From: Candidatus Methylomirabilota bacterium
GTDB lineage: Bacteria > Methylomirabilota > Methylomirabilia > Methylomirabilales > 2-02-FULL-66-22
Assembly: GCA_016208645.1 (NCBI GenBank)
Contig: JACQXP010000144.1
Span: 1-15,674 of the forward strand
DNA: 15,674 nt
Reading direction: 5' to 3'
The translations under genes were made by a program, and so were the position numbers. Below are positions 1 to 6,413 of the stretch, piece after piece; the first letter of the stretch is position 1; each line of letters begins with the position of its first letter. The notes beneath the pieces were generated by a model. The model saw only the letters and a list, made by a program, of their open reading frames with translations, searched no databases and was not told the DNA's origin.

Positions 1-227
1 AAGGACTGGAAGCGGGCGTCGGCATTCGCCAGCTCGATGGTGTTCCCGCCGCCGAAGAGCCCCACGGGCAGCATCCCGGCCGCGTGAATGATCTCCACGG
101 GCGTGTACACGGGGAAGCAGCCGACCGCCCTGCCCCCCGGGTGCCGCGCCTTCCACTCGCGGACGCCCCCGAGCTCGATGTCCTCCAGCCGTGCCCGGCA
201 GCGCTCGATGATCGGCGTGATGGGCAT
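1..227 (-). CDS. bcrC: Benzoyl-CoA reductase subunit, BcrC/BcrB-like (HgdB family), N-terminal part
   Basis: The first 75 residues of a protein of the 2-hydroxyacyl-CoA dehydratase/benzoyl-CoA reductase (HgdB-like) family are visible; the rest lies beyond the left edge. The segment FPVYTPVEIIHAAGMLPVG, followed by a Gly-rich turn and an Asn-Ala-Asp stretch, is the family's N-terminal signature. From memory it is closest to Thauera BcrC, a subunit of the ATP-dependent class I enzyme that reduces benzoyl-CoA to cyclohexa-1,5-diene-1-carbonyl-CoA. The ATG (225-227) has a GGGGAG-type ribosome binding site just upstream, which supports this start. It lies 64 bp after the dch-like gene, and in the Thauera-type operon bcrC follows dch-had-oah, so context and sequence agree. 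It could instead be BcrB or another HgdB-family reductase. Family assignment is firm; subunit letter is inferred. Confidence 0.8.
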   Translation of the reverse strand, partial: MPITPIIERCRARLEDIELGGVREWKARHPGGRAVGCFPVYTPVEIIHAAGMLPVGLFGGGNTIELANADARFQS

Positions 228-291
228 GCTCCCCTCCCCTATCGCGAAACGTGATTCCGATGTATTCCGCCTTACGTTTCACGGTGTTTCG

Positions 292-1065
292 TCAGCGGTG
301 CTTCCAGGCCGGTTTCCGCTTCTCCATGAAGGCGGCCAGCCCCTCGGTGGCGTCCTCCAGGCTCATCAGCGATCGAGTGTAGATCGTCTCGATGGTGGGC
401 AGTGCCTGGTCGAAGCCGCTCGCCATGCCGGCGCGGAGCGCACGCTTGGCGAGCCGGAGCACGGGTGCACTCTTGTCGGTGAGCCGGCCCAGCCACCGCT
501 CGGCCTCATTCGCGAGCTGGTCCGCGGGCACGACGGCGTTGATCAAGCCGATCCGCAGCGCCTCCTCGGCCGGGATCGCCTCCCCGGTCAGGATCAGCTC
601 GGCGGCTCGCCTCCCGCCGGTCAGGTGCGGAAAGAGCGCGGCGGCGACAGGCGGGAACACCCCCACGGCGATCTCGGGTTGGCCGAACTTGGCGCCCTCG
701 GCCGCCAGGACAAGATCGCAGAAGCAGGCCAGCTCGCAGCCGCCCCCCAGGGCGTGCCCCTGCACCACGGCAAGGGTCGGAACCTCGCCGTCCGCCATGA
801 GCCGGAAGATCCCGTGGAAGGCGTCCAGCATCCGTTCCATCAGGTCGGGGGTGTGCTCGGCGATATCCACCCCGGCCGAGAACATCCGTCCCGTGGCGGA
901 CAGGACGATGGCGCGGGTATCCGGGAGGTCCTGGGCCCGTCGCAGGGCCGCACGGATCTCCTCCATCATGGCGATGTTCAGGACATTCACGGGAGGCCGG
1001 TTCAGCACGATGCGCCCGACCCCATCCCGCAGCTCGAATTCGATCGCTTTGAACCCGCCGCCCAT
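292..1065 (-). CDS. dch: Cyclohexa-1,5-diene-1-carbonyl-CoA hydratase-like (Dch), crotonase family
   Basis: A crotonase-fold protein of 257 residues, the usual Dch length. Dch hydrates the dienoyl-CoA made by benzoyl-CoA reductase to 6-hydroxycyclohex-1-ene-1-carbonyl-CoA in the cytoplasm. Visible features are the FSAGVDIAEH substrate/oxyanion segment (about 62-71), the GHALGGGCELA oxyanion-hole loop (about 103-113), the KFGQPEI-GVFPP block (about 126-139) and a C-terminal EGLAAFMEKRKPAW segment. The EH-PD-ML-HG spacing and the last two blocks closely resemble Thauera Dch as I remember it, more than generic FadB-type hydratases. I chose ATG 1063-1065, which has a GGAGAGGG site about 7 bp upstream; an in-frame GTG two codons earlier (1069-1071) is possible. 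It lies between the SDR gene and the bcrC-like gene. A generic enoyl-CoA hydratase is the alternative. Confidence 0.78.
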   Translation of the reverse strand: MGGGFKAIEFELRDGVGRIVLNRPPVNVLNIAMMEEIRAALRRAQDLPDTRAIVLSATGRMFSAGVDIAEHTPDLMERMLDAFHGIFRLMADGEVPTLAVVQGHALGGGCELACFCDLVLAAEGAKFGQPEIAVGVFPPVAAALFPHLTGGRRAAELILTGEAIPAEEALRIGLINAVVPADQLANEAERWLGRLTDKSAPVLRLAKRALRAGMASGFDQALPTIETIYTRSLMSLEDATEGLAAFMEKRKPAWKHR

Positions 1066-1083
1066 GCTCACCCCTCTCCTCCG

Positions 1084-1115
1084 CGCCTCTGCTCCTCTGC
1101 CCCTCTGCCCCTCTG
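1084..1115. repeat. Four tandem copies of a degenerate octamer
   Basis: The spacer between the SDR stop and the dch-like start holds four head-to-tail 8-mers of the form NNCCTCTG on the plus strand (1084-1091, 1092-1099, 1100-1107, 1108-1115), the last two identical. On the coding strand they read as purine-rich CAGAGGGG-type units with Shine-Dalgarno-like character, just ahead of the real ribosome binding site. They resemble in style the heptamer arrays elsewhere in the window. Function unknown. Confidence 0.85.
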
Positions 1116-1116
1116 C

Positions 1117-1863
1117 CTAAATGTATTGACCGCCATCCACCTTGATCACTTCCCCCGTAATGTGCCGGGCCCGCTCCGTGCACAGGAAGGTCACGAGGGC
1201 TGCCACATCCTCCGGGCTGCCGGGCCGTCCCAGCGGGATCTCCGCCACGGCGGCCTCCCGCGCCTCGGGGGGCATGGCGGCCGTCATGGGGGTCAGGATG
1301 AAGCCCGGCGCCACCGCGTTGACGTTCACGTGGGAGTGGGCCAGTTCCTTGGCCAGCGCCTTCGTCAGCCCGATGACCCCCGCCTTGGCCGCGGCGTAGT
1401 TGACCTGGCCGAACTTGCCCCGCAGGCCGTTGATGGAGGATACCGTCACGATCTTTCCGTACCGTTGCTCGCGGAAGACGGGGGCCACCGCCTGGCAGTA
1501 AAAGAAGGTCCCGCTGAGGTCCACGTCAATCACCGCCTCCCATTCCTCTGGCGACATCTTCCAGATCACGGCGTCCCGGTTGATCCCCGCGCAGGTCGCC
1601 AGGATGTGCAACCCGCCGAGCATCTCCTGGACCTCCGCCACGACCTGGGGGGCCCGTTGCCGGTCCGCCACATCGGCCGTGAGGGCCACGGCCCGAGCGC
1701 CCTGGGCCTCGATGGCATCCAGGATCTCCTTGGCGGCCTCTCCCGCCAGGATGTCCACGATCGCCACATCTGCCCCATGGCGCGCAAGGTCCAGGGCCAC
1801 CGCGGTCCCGATACCGCTACAGCCTCCCGTGACCAACGCCACCTTGCCGTCTAACTCTCCCAT
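1117..1863 (-). CDS. SDR-family NAD-dependent dehydrogenase, candidate 6-hydroxycyclohex-1-ene-1-carbonyl-CoA dehydrogenase
   Basis: A classical short-chain dehydrogenase of 248 residues, similar in length to FabG or BadH. It shows the dinucleotide-binding TGGCSGIG (12-19), Asp37 at the end of beta-2 (favouring NAD over NADP), and catalytic Ser143, Tyr156 and Lys160. The usual NNAG motif is replaced by TCAG (90-93). ATG 1861-1863 has a GAGGG site 6 bp upstream; the frame extends 15 codons further but without better support. The gene sits between the Oah-like and Dch-like genes, exactly where had is found in Thauera-type operons. Had is a zinc-type medium-chain dehydrogenase, whereas Rhodopseudomonas BadH is an SDR acting on 2-hydroxycyclohexanecarboxyl-CoA. 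I infer oxidation of the alicyclic hydroxyacyl-CoA intermediate; a generic 3-hydroxyacyl-CoA dehydrogenase is the alternative. Confidence 0.8.
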   Translation of the reverse strand: MGELDGKVALVTGGCSGIGTAVALDLARHGADVAIVDILAGEAAKEILDAIEAQGARAVALTADVADRQRAPQVVAEVQEMLGGLHILATCAGINRDAVIWKMSPEEWEAVIDVDLSGTFFYCQAVAPVFREQRYGKIVTVSSINGLRGKFGQVNYAAAKAGVIGLTKALAKELAHSHVNVNAVAPGFILTPMTAAMPPEAREAAVAEIPLGRPGSPEDVAALVTFLCTERARHITGEVIKVDGGQYI

Positions 1864-1911
1864 CGGACGCCCTCGCCCAGCGCTCCCGATCCTGGCCGGA
1901 TCGGGCACCGG

Positions 1912-2913
1912 TCATGCCAGCTTGGCCCCGCACTTCCCGCAAAAGTCGAATCCTTCCGGGATGCCCGTGGCCCCGCAGGCGTGGCAGTTCCCGGTGTACG
2001 GACCCCAGAGGAGTTCGCTGAAGCCCCCCTCGGCCGCCCTCTGGCGCAGCTCGCGGTAGCGGGGCGCCCGCTTCTCCACGAAGGCCGTCATGCCCTCGTG
2101 CGGTTCCGTGGACATGAAGTGCAGGCTGAGCCAGTCGCGCGCGTGCCCCACGGTGGAATACCAGGCCATGTCCTTCCAGTAATTGACCTGCTGCTTGGTG
2201 TAGCGCGTGCACTCGGGGAACTTATCAATGATCTTCTGCGCCAGCTCGTCCACGGCCTTGTCCAGGTCGGCGGCCGGCACCACCCGGTTGACCAGCCCCC
2301 AGTCCAGCGCCTGCCGTGCCGTGACCTCGTCGCAGGTGAACAGCATCTCTCGCGCCCGCCGGTCGCCGATGGTGATCGGCAGCCACTGGGTCGCCCCCCC
2401 GGCGGCCACGCTGCCCACCCGGGTACCCACCTGGCGCAGGGTGATATGATCGGCCGCGACCGCCAGGTCGCAGGCCAGGTTGAACTCGTTCCCGCCCCCC
2501 GCCACGATCCCGTTCAGGCGCGCGATGACCGGCTTCCCGCAGTTGCGCACGCTGTCGATCGCCCCCGCGAAGATCCCCATGTACTTCCAGTAGTCGCGGG
2601 GCCGGCGCGTGTAGAACTCGGCGTACTCCTTCACGTCGCCCCCCGTGCAGAACGCCTTGTCCCCGGCCCCCGTCAGGACGACCACGGCCACGCCATCGTC
2701 CCAGGAAGCATCCTGGAAGGCCAGGGTCATCTCCTGGAGGGTGGCTGTCGTGTACGAGTTGTAGGAACGGGGCCGGTTGATCGTGATCCGGGCGATCCAG
2801 TCCCGCTTTTCATAGAGGACATCCCGGAACTGATACGCCTCGGGGGGGCGTGGCTGGACCGCCTCCACCCGCCCGTCACCCCGCGCCGCGCCTGGCTTCT
2901 CGCTCCCCGTCAT
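1912..2913 (-). CDS. oah: 6-oxocyclohex-1-ene-1-carbonyl-CoA hydrolase-like (Oah/BamA), with C-terminal zinc ribbon
   Basis: A crotonase-superfamily protein of 333 residues. The segments YNSYTT, GDKAFCTGGDVKEYAEFY, PVIARLNGIVAGGGNE and GGATQWLP match the pattern I remember from BamA/Oah, which opens the ring of 6-oxocyclohex-1-ene-1-carbonyl-CoA to give 3-hydroxypimelyl-CoA. BamA proteins are about 375 residues; this one lacks roughly 45 residues that in BamA follow the QIVPA-like segment, so it is more compact and also approaches the BadI type. The C-terminus carries Cys310, Cys313, Cys325 and Cys328 (CX2C-X11-CX2C), a zinc ribbon not typical of the family. The ATG at 2911-2913 has a perfect AGGAGG 7 bp upstream, inside the end of the tetR-like gene, so the two genes overlap by 38 bp and are probably coupled. 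BadI-like 2-ketocyclohexanecarboxyl-CoA hydrolase is the main alternative. Confidence 0.72.
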   Translation of the reverse strand: MTGSEKPGAARGDGRVEAVQPRPPEAYQFRDVLYEKRDWIARITINRPRSYNSYTTATLQEMTLAFQDASWDDGVAVVVLTGAGDKAFCTGGDVKEYAEFYTRRPRDYWKYMGIFAGAIDSVRNCGKPVIARLNGIVAGGGNEFNLACDLAVAADHITLRQVGTRVGSVAAGGATQWLPITIGDRRAREMLFTCDEVTARQALDWGLVNRVVPAADLDKAVDELAQKIIDKFPECTRYTKQQVNYWKDMAWYSTVGHARDWLSLHFMSTEPHEGMTAFVEKRAPRYRELRQRAAEGGFSELLWGPYTGNCHACGATGIPEGFDFCGKCGAKLA

Positions 2914-3562
2914 TGCCCACCTCCTGTCCGTTGCCGACCGCCGCCTGCGGCCCTACCCCGTGAAGGAAAAGTTCGGTCATGCCGTCCGCCAGGCCCTTCG
3001 CGTCCTCGTCGCGCCCTGGCCGGTACCAGGTGTAGACCCAGTTGATCATGCCGAAGAGTGCCAGCGTCGTCGTGCGGAGACGCGGGGACTCGGCATCCGG
3101 CTCCCCCAGGAGCAACTGGACAATCTGCTGGCACCGGAGATAATATTGCCGCTTGATCTCGGTCACCCGCGCGTCGAATTCTCCCGTGAGCATGCCGGCC
3201 TCGTGGGAGACGACTTTCATGGCCTCTACATACGTGAGAAAATACTCGAAGTGATTAACGATAAATATATGTAACTGCTCTTTCGGATCAGATACGCCTT
3301 TGAGGGATCTATGAAGCGATTGGAGGAGGACGTCGAAGCTGTGATAGCAGACTGCGAATAACAGCTCCTCCTTGCTCTTGCAGTAGTAATACAGGCCGGC
3401 CACGCTCATTCCTGCGGCCTTGGCCACGTCCCGGATCGAAGCTCGCTGGTAGCCGCGCCGGGCGAAGACCGTGGCAGCACTCTTCAGGACCGATTCGAAT
3501 CGCTCTTCGTATCTCACATGCTCTCCGAACTGATTACCGTTCGATCGCTCGCTCGAAAACAC
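2876..3562 (-). CDS. TetR/AcrR-family transcriptional regulator of the benzoyl-CoA operon
   Basis: A TetR-type repressor of up to 228 residues. The N-terminal helix-turn-helix is clear (about 24-65: AATVFARRGYQRASIRDVAK, then AGMSVAGLYYYCKSKEEL). The remainder is a helical ligand-binding domain resembling regulators of acyl-CoA metabolism, so an acyl- or aryl-CoA is a likely but unproven ligand. The longest frame starts at a GTG (3560-3562) without a good ribosome binding site; a GTG at 3517 preceded by GGAGAG would begin the protein right at the domain and may be the true start. It is the first gene of the operon and overlaps the oah-like gene. Its 5' part and upstream region are noticeably richer in A+T than the surroundings. 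A palindrome over its promoter suggests autoregulation. Confidence 0.88.
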   Translation of the reverse strand: MFSSERSNGNQFGEHVRYEERFESVLKSAATVFARRGYQRASIRDVAKAAGMSVAGLYYYCKSKEELLFAVCYHSFDVLLQSLHRSLKGVSDPKEQLHIFIVNHFEYFLTYVEAMKVVSHEAGMLTGEFDARVTEIKRQYYLRCQQIVQLLLGEPDAESPRLRTTTLALFGMINWVYTWYRPGRDEDAKGLADGMTELFLHGVGPQAAVGNGQEVGNDGEREARRGAG

Positions 3563-3584
3563 AGAAACAGCATTTCACTAAAAC

Positions 3585-3614
3585 AGGATATCGGACCCGT
3601 GTGATGGGGGTAAA
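3585..3614 (-). promoter_or_regulatory. Candidate sigma70-type promoter of the TetR/benzoyl-CoA operon
   Basis: On the minus strand, TTTACC (3609-3614) and TATCCT (3585-3590) are separated by 18 bp, each with four of six consensus bases, in the A+T-rich spacer just ahead of the TetR gene. The -35 box overlaps the 3612-3633 palindrome. Predicted by eye only. Confidence 0.35.
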
Positions 3615-3633
3615 TGATGCGGTTGCATCATTT
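3612..3633. promoter_or_regulatory. Perfect palindrome, candidate TetR operator
   Basis: AAATGATGC (3612-3620), four bases, then GCATCATTT (3625-3633): a perfect 9+9 inverted repeat. Its size and symmetry are typical of TetR-dimer operators, and it lies about 50 bp upstream of the TetR start, over the predicted -35 box. There is no T-run beside it, so a terminator is unlikely. The binding protein is inferred from position. Confidence 0.5.
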
Positions 3634-3751
3634 CCATAACACCATCCAATCATTTCTCAGGATCTGGTCGGAGTTCGGACGCATTCTCTTGCCAAGACCT
3701 ATCCGGCGGAGGCCATGCACGAGGCGCCGACGGCGGCGGTTGCCAAATGCT

Positions 3752-4471
3752 TTAGCGAGGAACGGAGGCCAACAGATGCTGCCCGAAGGCCACGGTGACA
3801 GCCTCCAGACGGCTATGCGCGCCGAGCTTTGCCAGGATGTGCTGGATGTGGTTCCGAACCGTCGTGTGGCTGATGCACAGCTTGTCGGCGATGGCCGACG
3901 TCGTCAGGCCGCCGGCGATCATGCGGAGAATCTCCCGCTCTCGGGCCGTCAGGGATTCGGCGCGTCCCACTCCGTGCCCTTCCGGTGAAGGGACCGCCAC
4001 CCCTTCCCCGATCTGCCTGCCCGACCCCCCGGCGGGCGCCTCGGCCCCCCGCTTGATCCATCCCGGCACGTGGCGCTCCTGCGTGATGTCCCGGAACAGG
4101 TGAACGGTTCCGCCGGCCTGGTCACCGTCGGCAGGAATGATGACCGTGCTGATGTTGACCCAGACCTCTTGCCCGTCCTTCCGCCGCGTGCGCATGTCGA
4201 AATGGTGGATGGGCTGCTCGCGATCGCTCAGAACCATGACCTGGCAGCCGGGGTAACAGAGCAGGTTTCCCGAGACGTCGAAACCACGCATCATGTCGCA
4301 GCAGCGTCGCCCCAGCGCCTCGTCCGCATCGAATCCGAGGATGCGCGTCGCCGCCTTGTTCCAGAGGACAATGCGGCCTCCCTGGTCCACGGCGAAGACG
4401 CCGTCCTGCGTGTTGGCGAATACCCGGAGGTGACCCCAGGTTTCCGAGCGCGGTGCACGCGCCTTGCTCAT
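3752..4471 (-). CDS. PAS-domain LuxR-type transcriptional regulator with a four-cysteine PAS motif
   Basis: A 239-residue one-component regulator. Residues about 15-130 form a PAS domain (DGVFAVDQGGRIVLWNKAA at the start, VHLFRDITQER at the end). Residues about 172-232 form a LuxR/GerE DNA-binding domain (LTAREREILRMIAGGLTTSAIA, then SHTTVRNHIQHILAKLGAHSR). Cys57, Cys58, Cys72 and Cys76 lie in a segment RCCDMMRGFDVSGNLLCYPGC inside the PAS fold. I recall a similar G-x-D-x-x-GN-x-x-C-x-x-x-C pattern in related PAS-LuxR proteins; it could bind a metal or cofactor or sense redox state, but the ligand is unknown. The ATG has AAGGGG about 5 bp upstream. It follows the DGQHR gene by 24 bp, indicating co-transcription, and precedes the benzoyl-CoA operon, whose promoter it might also control. 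Confidence 0.88.
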   Translation of the reverse strand: MSKARAPRSETWGHLRVFANTQDGVFAVDQGGRIVLWNKAATRILGFDADEALGRRCCDMMRGFDVSGNLLCYPGCQVMVLSDREQPIHHFDMRTRRKDGQEVWVNISTVIIPADGDQAGGTVHLFRDITQERHVPGWIKRGAEAPAGGSGRQIGEGVAVPSPEGHGVGRAESLTAREREILRMIAGGLTTSAIADKLCISHTTVRNHIQHILAKLGAHSRLEAVTVAFGQHLLASVPR

Positions 4472-4495
4472 GCGACCCCTTCTGCCGAGCGCGGA

Positions 4496-5623
4496 TCAGC
4501 GGCGGAGCGTCTCGCGCAGCTCGCGGGCCAGGACCTCTACCGTGCTGCGGGTCCCGCCTGCCAGTCTCGCCTTCCACTCCCCCTCGGTTTCGAAGCGGCG
4601 ATCGCCCAGGCGCTCACCCCACGGCGCCGTGGCGTGACGGATCCCGTGGGCGTCGAAGGGATCGCCCGCCAGTTCTCCGGCCTTCTCCATGACATCCGGT
4701 GCCACCCGGATGAAGGCCCGGACGGCCGCCCCGGTCTTGATGCTGTATTTTTTGCCGGCCCAGGCCCGGGGGAACGCCTGCTGGAGCGCCTTGAAGTAAT
4801 TCAGGAAGAACCGAACCCCCTGCTGTTCGAATTCCTTGACCTTCGACGGGCCGCCCAGGCTCTTGATCGTACGGAAGAGATCCACCATCTCCTCGTTCAG
4901 GGAAGCTTGCGACACCCGGCCCCGCCCTACCCCCAGCATCTTGATCTCGCCACACAGGGGGGAGGCATCGTCCTCGTTGAGCTTCCGGATGATGTCGTGG
5001 GCCAGGGCCTGCTGCGCGTCGCTGTACAGGCGACGCCCCGCCAGTCCCAGCAGGTGGGAAGGGTTCAGGCGCGTGTGCTTCGCGTTGATGGTCACGAACA
5101 GTTCGACGATCTGCCGGGCATCCAGGGAATCGAATACCACCGCCGGCACGTCCAGGTCCATTCCGTCGCCCGCGGAAGCGGCATGCAACGCCAGCAGGCG
5201 ATGCTGCCCGTCCAGCGCCCGGAGGATGCCCGGCTCCTCAGGGATCAGGAGCTCGCCGATGCGTCCGCGGGCCCCGCCGGCTTTGAATTCCAGCCGGCGC
5301 TCCGTGATCATGATCACGGCCCCGGGAACCGCCGGAAGATTCTGCGCGTCGCGGCAGTCCTTGTAGTACTGGAGCAACTCCTGGATCTTCCGCCGAATGA
5401 GGGGCCGCTGGAATGCCGTCTCGGTGTGGGCGATCCGCCGCTCCAGGAGTTCCCAGTTGATCCCGAAGGCGCCCGGCCGCCGTGTTCCTTTCGGACGGTC
5501 CGGTTCCCCGGTGTAGCTCAGGACCTCGAACCGGACGAGTCGCTCGATGTCGGCCGCGGAAAAGGCGGCCTGGTAGAACTCGATCCCGAACTGTCGGACT
5601 TTGTGCGCAGGCACACCAATCAT
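4496..5623 (-). CDS. DGQHR-domain protein (DndB-related)
   Basis: A 375-residue protein with the signature DGQHR at 138-142 inside a RALDGQHRLLAL segment, followed by the family's second conserved block around 185-205 (IVELFVTINAKHTRLNPSHLL). DGQHR-domain proteins include DndB, which regulates DNA phosphorothioation operons, and components of other DNA-modification or defence loci; their fold is related to ParB-like nucleases. No membrane segment or signal peptide is visible, so it is cytoplasmic. The C-terminal part (about 250-375) is helical and not recognised. No dndACDE, dpt or deazaguanine genes are nearby, so it is an orphan member. The gene is 66 bp downstream of the rhodanese remnant and 24 bp upstream of the PAS-LuxR gene. 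Start ATG 5621-5623 has a GGAG site about 10 bp upstream. Domain call firm, role unknown. Confidence 0.82.
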   Translation of the reverse strand: MIGVPAHKVRQFGIEFYQAAFSAADIERLVRFEVLSYTGEPDRPKGTRRPGAFGINWELLERRIAHTETAFQRPLIRRKIQELLQYYKDCRDAQNLPAVPGAVIMITERRLEFKAGGARGRIGELLIPEEPGILRALDGQHRLLALHAASAGDGMDLDVPAVVFDSLDARQIVELFVTINAKHTRLNPSHLLGLAGRRLYSDAQQALAHDIIRKLNEDDASPLCGEIKMLGVGRGRVSQASLNEEMVDLFRTIKSLGGPSKVKEFEQQGVRFFLNYFKALQQAFPRAWAGKKYSIKTGAAVRAFIRVAPDVMEKAGELAGDPFDAHGIRHATAPWGERLGDRRFETEGEWKARLAGGTRSTVEVLARELRETLRR

Positions 5624-5689
5624 GGCTGGACGCTCCAGGTCGCAGGGTCTCGGCGCGGGCCGGCCACACGCCAGGGGACGCGGCCCCTT

Positions 5690-5950
5690 CTAACCCGGGC
5701 CGGGGATGGACGTCAATGGAAAGATTCGATCGCTGTCCTGCGGACTGGCAGCGGCGCCGTCGGGGCTATTTCGCCGGCGCGGGCATCGGGGGTAGCCCCG
5801 CTGGCGCCAGGCAACCATCCCGCCCTCGAGGTTCCAGAGATTGGTATATCCGTGCCGCACCAGGCGCCGGGCGGCGATATCGCTCATCCGGCCGCTCTGG
5901 CAAGGGACCGGGCAACTGCTTTCATCCACCATGGCCCGCAGAACCTTCAA
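5690..5950 (-). pseudogene. Rhodanese-like protein, N-terminally truncated
   Basis: An 86-codon frame containing only the second half of a rhodanese domain: the active-site loop CQSGRMS with its catalytic-type Cys at residue 17, then IAARRLVRHGYTNLWNLEGG and a MVAWRQRGYP end. The preceding half of the fold (the DVR-EF-GHI-A-P segment) is missing; the upstream DNA encodes the intact C-terminus of the DUF420 protein in another frame, and an in-frame TGA lies directly before the first possible start (TTG 5948-5950). The residues after the domain are low-complexity. Single-domain rhodaneses transfer sulfane sulfur through that Cys, but without the first half a stable enzyme is unlikely. Best read as a remnant of a 5' deletion; a short expressed peptide cannot be excluded. 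Confidence 0.65.
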
Positions 5951-6386
5951 TCACCCCCGGGGGGAAGAGATGGTACAAAATCCAGTACACCAGGACCCCG
6001 GTGACCGACACGTATAGCCACAGCGGCAGCGTCCACCGGGCGATTCGGACGTGACGATCGAGGCGCCCTCGGAACGCCCGCGAGAGGGTCACCAGCGCCA
6101 GGGGGACGATAGCCGCCGCCAGGATCGTATGGGACGTCAGGATCGTGAAGTAGACCGGGCGGATCCACCCCTGCCCGGTGAATCGCGTCATGCCGGCGTA
6201 GTACCGCAGGGTCAGATAGCTGATCAGGAAGACGCAGGAGACCCCGAACGCCGAGAGCATGCAGAGCTTGTGTTGGGTCACCTTCCGGCGCCGGATGAAC
6301 AGGTACCCGGCGACGAGCAGGACGGCGCTCGTCGCGTTCAGGGCCGCATTCAGGGCAGGCAAGGTGGCGATCGACACCGGCATCAC
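5922..6386 (-). CDS. DUF420 (YozB/CtaM-like) integral membrane protein
   Basis: A 154-residue membrane protein with four hydrophobic segments at roughly 8-30, 43-61, 78-103 and 117-140. Family hallmarks are RRRKVTQHKLCMLSAF after the first helix, TRFTGQGWIRPVYFTILTSH with a conserved His near the third helix, and the WLYVSVTGVLVYWILYHL end. The family includes Bacillus CtaM (YozB), required for maturation of an aa3-type cytochrome oxidase, and it is often found beside caa3 oxidase genes. No oxidase gene is visible here. The GTG at 6384-6386 has GGAGG 7 bp upstream; the next codon is ATG, so either may be used. It follows the 44-residue membrane protein by 27 bp and overlaps the rhodanese remnant. 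The last residues after the YHLFPP segment look like non-family extension. Confidence 0.82.
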   Translation of the reverse strand: MMPVSIATLPALNAALNATSAVLLVAGYLFIRRRKVTQHKLCMLSAFGVSCVFLISYLTLRYYAGMTRFTGQGWIRPVYFTILTSHTILAAAIVPLALVTLSRAFRGRLDRHVRIARWTLPLWLYVSVTGVLVYWILYHLFPPGVIEGSAGHGG

Positions 6387-6413
6387 GCGCCCCCCTCCGG
6401 AAGGCCTGCGCGG

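Noticed and set aside
244..290. Imperfect inverted repeats (GAAACGT/ACGTTTC) ahead of the bcrC-like gene
   Set aside because: Only 7 paired bases with an ambiguous alternative pairing; too weak to call an operator or terminator.
88..1854. Long plus-strand open frame opposite the dch-like and SDR genes
   Set aside because: It is antisense to two clear enzyme genes, and its translation is rich in Gly, Arg, His and Pro with no domain, as expected of a GC-rich shadow frame.
4496..5623. Possible DNA phosphorothioation (dnd) locus
   Set aside because: Only a DGQHR protein is present; the cysteine desulfurase, DndC, DndD and DndE types are all absent from the neighbourhood.
4070..6004. 644-codon plus-strand frame
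   Set aside because: It runs antisense to the PAS-LuxR, DGQHR and rhodanese/DUF420 genes, which have recognisable motifs; the plus frame has none.
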